From contig JANQJK010000013.1 in assembly GCA_028281665.1 (NCBI GenBank), positions 1 through 64,000 of the forward strand: a stretch of 64,000 bases of DNA, written 5' to 3'. This document shows, one piece after another, positions 63,670 to 64,000 of the stretch. A model generated the notes under the pieces. The model saw nothing but the letters and a program-made list of their open reading frames with translations, had not been told where the DNA came from and did not search any database. The DNA comes from Hyphococcus sp. Its GTDB lineage: Bacteria; Pseudomonadota; Alphaproteobacteria; Caulobacterales; Parvularculaceae. Both the position numbers and the translations under genes were made by a program. The number at the start of each line of letters is the position of its first letter. Positions within the stretch are counted from its first letter, which is position 1.

Positions 63670-64000
63670 ATGCCCCGAAATTGGCGCTCAGATATTGGAC
63701 GATCTCTTCAACGTCCTCTTCAGGCGGCGGCGCCATGCCCTGTTTGTCGACCATCCATTGCATGAGTTCGCGCCAGCGCGCCTCGGACGCGCGCTGCCGG
63801 TCATCTTTGCGCCGTCATGAACGCGGTCGCGCAAGGTGATCTTCGTCAGCCATTTCTGCGAGCACGACCCCGGCCAGCCTGGAACCACGAGCCGCAGGGG
63901 CGCGCCGTTCATGGCCGGCATAGCCTTGCCGTTCATCGCCCAGGCAATCAGATTGTGCGGCTCCATGGCTTTGGCGACTGGAATGCCGCGAGAGATCGTG
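63668..64000 (-). pseudogene. Sulfite dehydrogenase remnant joined out of frame to a cytochrome c tail
   Basis: Reading leftward from the window edge, about 60 codons code a molybdopterin-type sulfite oxidase segment: ISRGIPVAKAMEPHNLIAW, LRLVVPGWPGSCSQKWLTKI and VHDGAKMTG. Near 63810 similarity shifts to another frame that reads DRQRASEARWRELMQWMVDK and ends EEIVQYLSANFGA at the stop 63668-63670, the typical end of the cytochrome c partner of such enzymes. The dimerisation domain and most of the cytochrome are missing, so a deletion has fused two genes out of frame. The 5' part lies beyond the window. Confidence 0.72.

Overview
The window reads as a GC-rich chromosome segment of an alphaproteobacterium, most likely a marine or sediment relative of Parvularculales, Hyphomonadales or Caulobacterales. 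The grounds are a PdhB with an N-terminal lipoyl domain, the nuoA-to-nuoI order, a three-gene cytochrome bc1 cluster, a fused three-domain indolepyruvate ferredoxin oxidoreductase, and a pspF/pspABC locus. The rank below class is inference. I recognise no rRNA, tRNA, CRISPR array or intact insertion sequence.

Layout. 1-4.3 kb: a half-length CaCA exchanger, an amidohydrolase, a MarR regulator divergent from a VOC protein, and a coupled DUF1343 (NamZ-type)/DOMON-like pair. 4.35-14.9 kb: phenylacetyl-CoA catabolism, with paaG-paaZ-paaR leftward, paaI (frameshifted) and paaJ rightward, a DUF2459 lipoprotein, then paaABCDE plus an extra diiron-like PaaA homologue. Both divergent or upstream control regions carry the same TetR-type palindrome. 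14.95-24.9 kb: a fused indolepyruvate:ferredoxin oxidoreductase divergent from an Lrp/AsnC regulator, a zinc alcohol dehydrogenase, CitE-like lyase, MaoC hydratase, a coniferyl-aldehyde-type dehydrogenase, a GT87 membrane protein and a cytochrome c lipoprotein. No paaK, paaF or paaH is present, so arylpyruvates may enter directly as arylacetyl-CoA.

25.05-39.6 kb: complex I genes nuoA, B, C, D, E, F, G, H, I interleaved with twelve non-nuo genes (two GFA-family proteins, a TonB-C-like protein, unknowns, a 25-residue lipoprotein, small membrane proteins, an HU protein with a histone-H1-like tail, a GNAT, a DUF2807 protein). nuoJ-N are absent. 39.8-42.7 kb: petABC (leftward). 42.8-47.3 kb: trmL, a DUF4870-like protein, ndk, a low-GC GNAT, small membrane proteins, a sterol-desaturase-family hydroxylase and an EF-hand protein. 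47.4-50.5 kb: pspF divergent from a sigma-54-driven psp operon with two unannotated small membrane ORFs. 50.6-54.1 kb: ppx/gppA, an endonuclease III-like glycosylase, a tandem universal stress protein and a 700-nt stretch without a gene.

54.1-60.9 kb: secG, pyrG, an SDR, a DUF1330 protein, then pdhB, a third GFA-family gene, and pdhC (no pdhA or lpd). 60.9-64 kb: a methyltransferase, a 580-nt non-coding interval rich in hairpins with a good promoter, rplK-rplA, a terminator, and the truncated, frameshifted remnant of a sulfite dehydrogenase joined to a cytochrome c tail. A recurring theme is that conserved operons (nuo, pdh, tpiA-secG-pyrG, secE-nusG-rplKAJL) are broken or interrupted.
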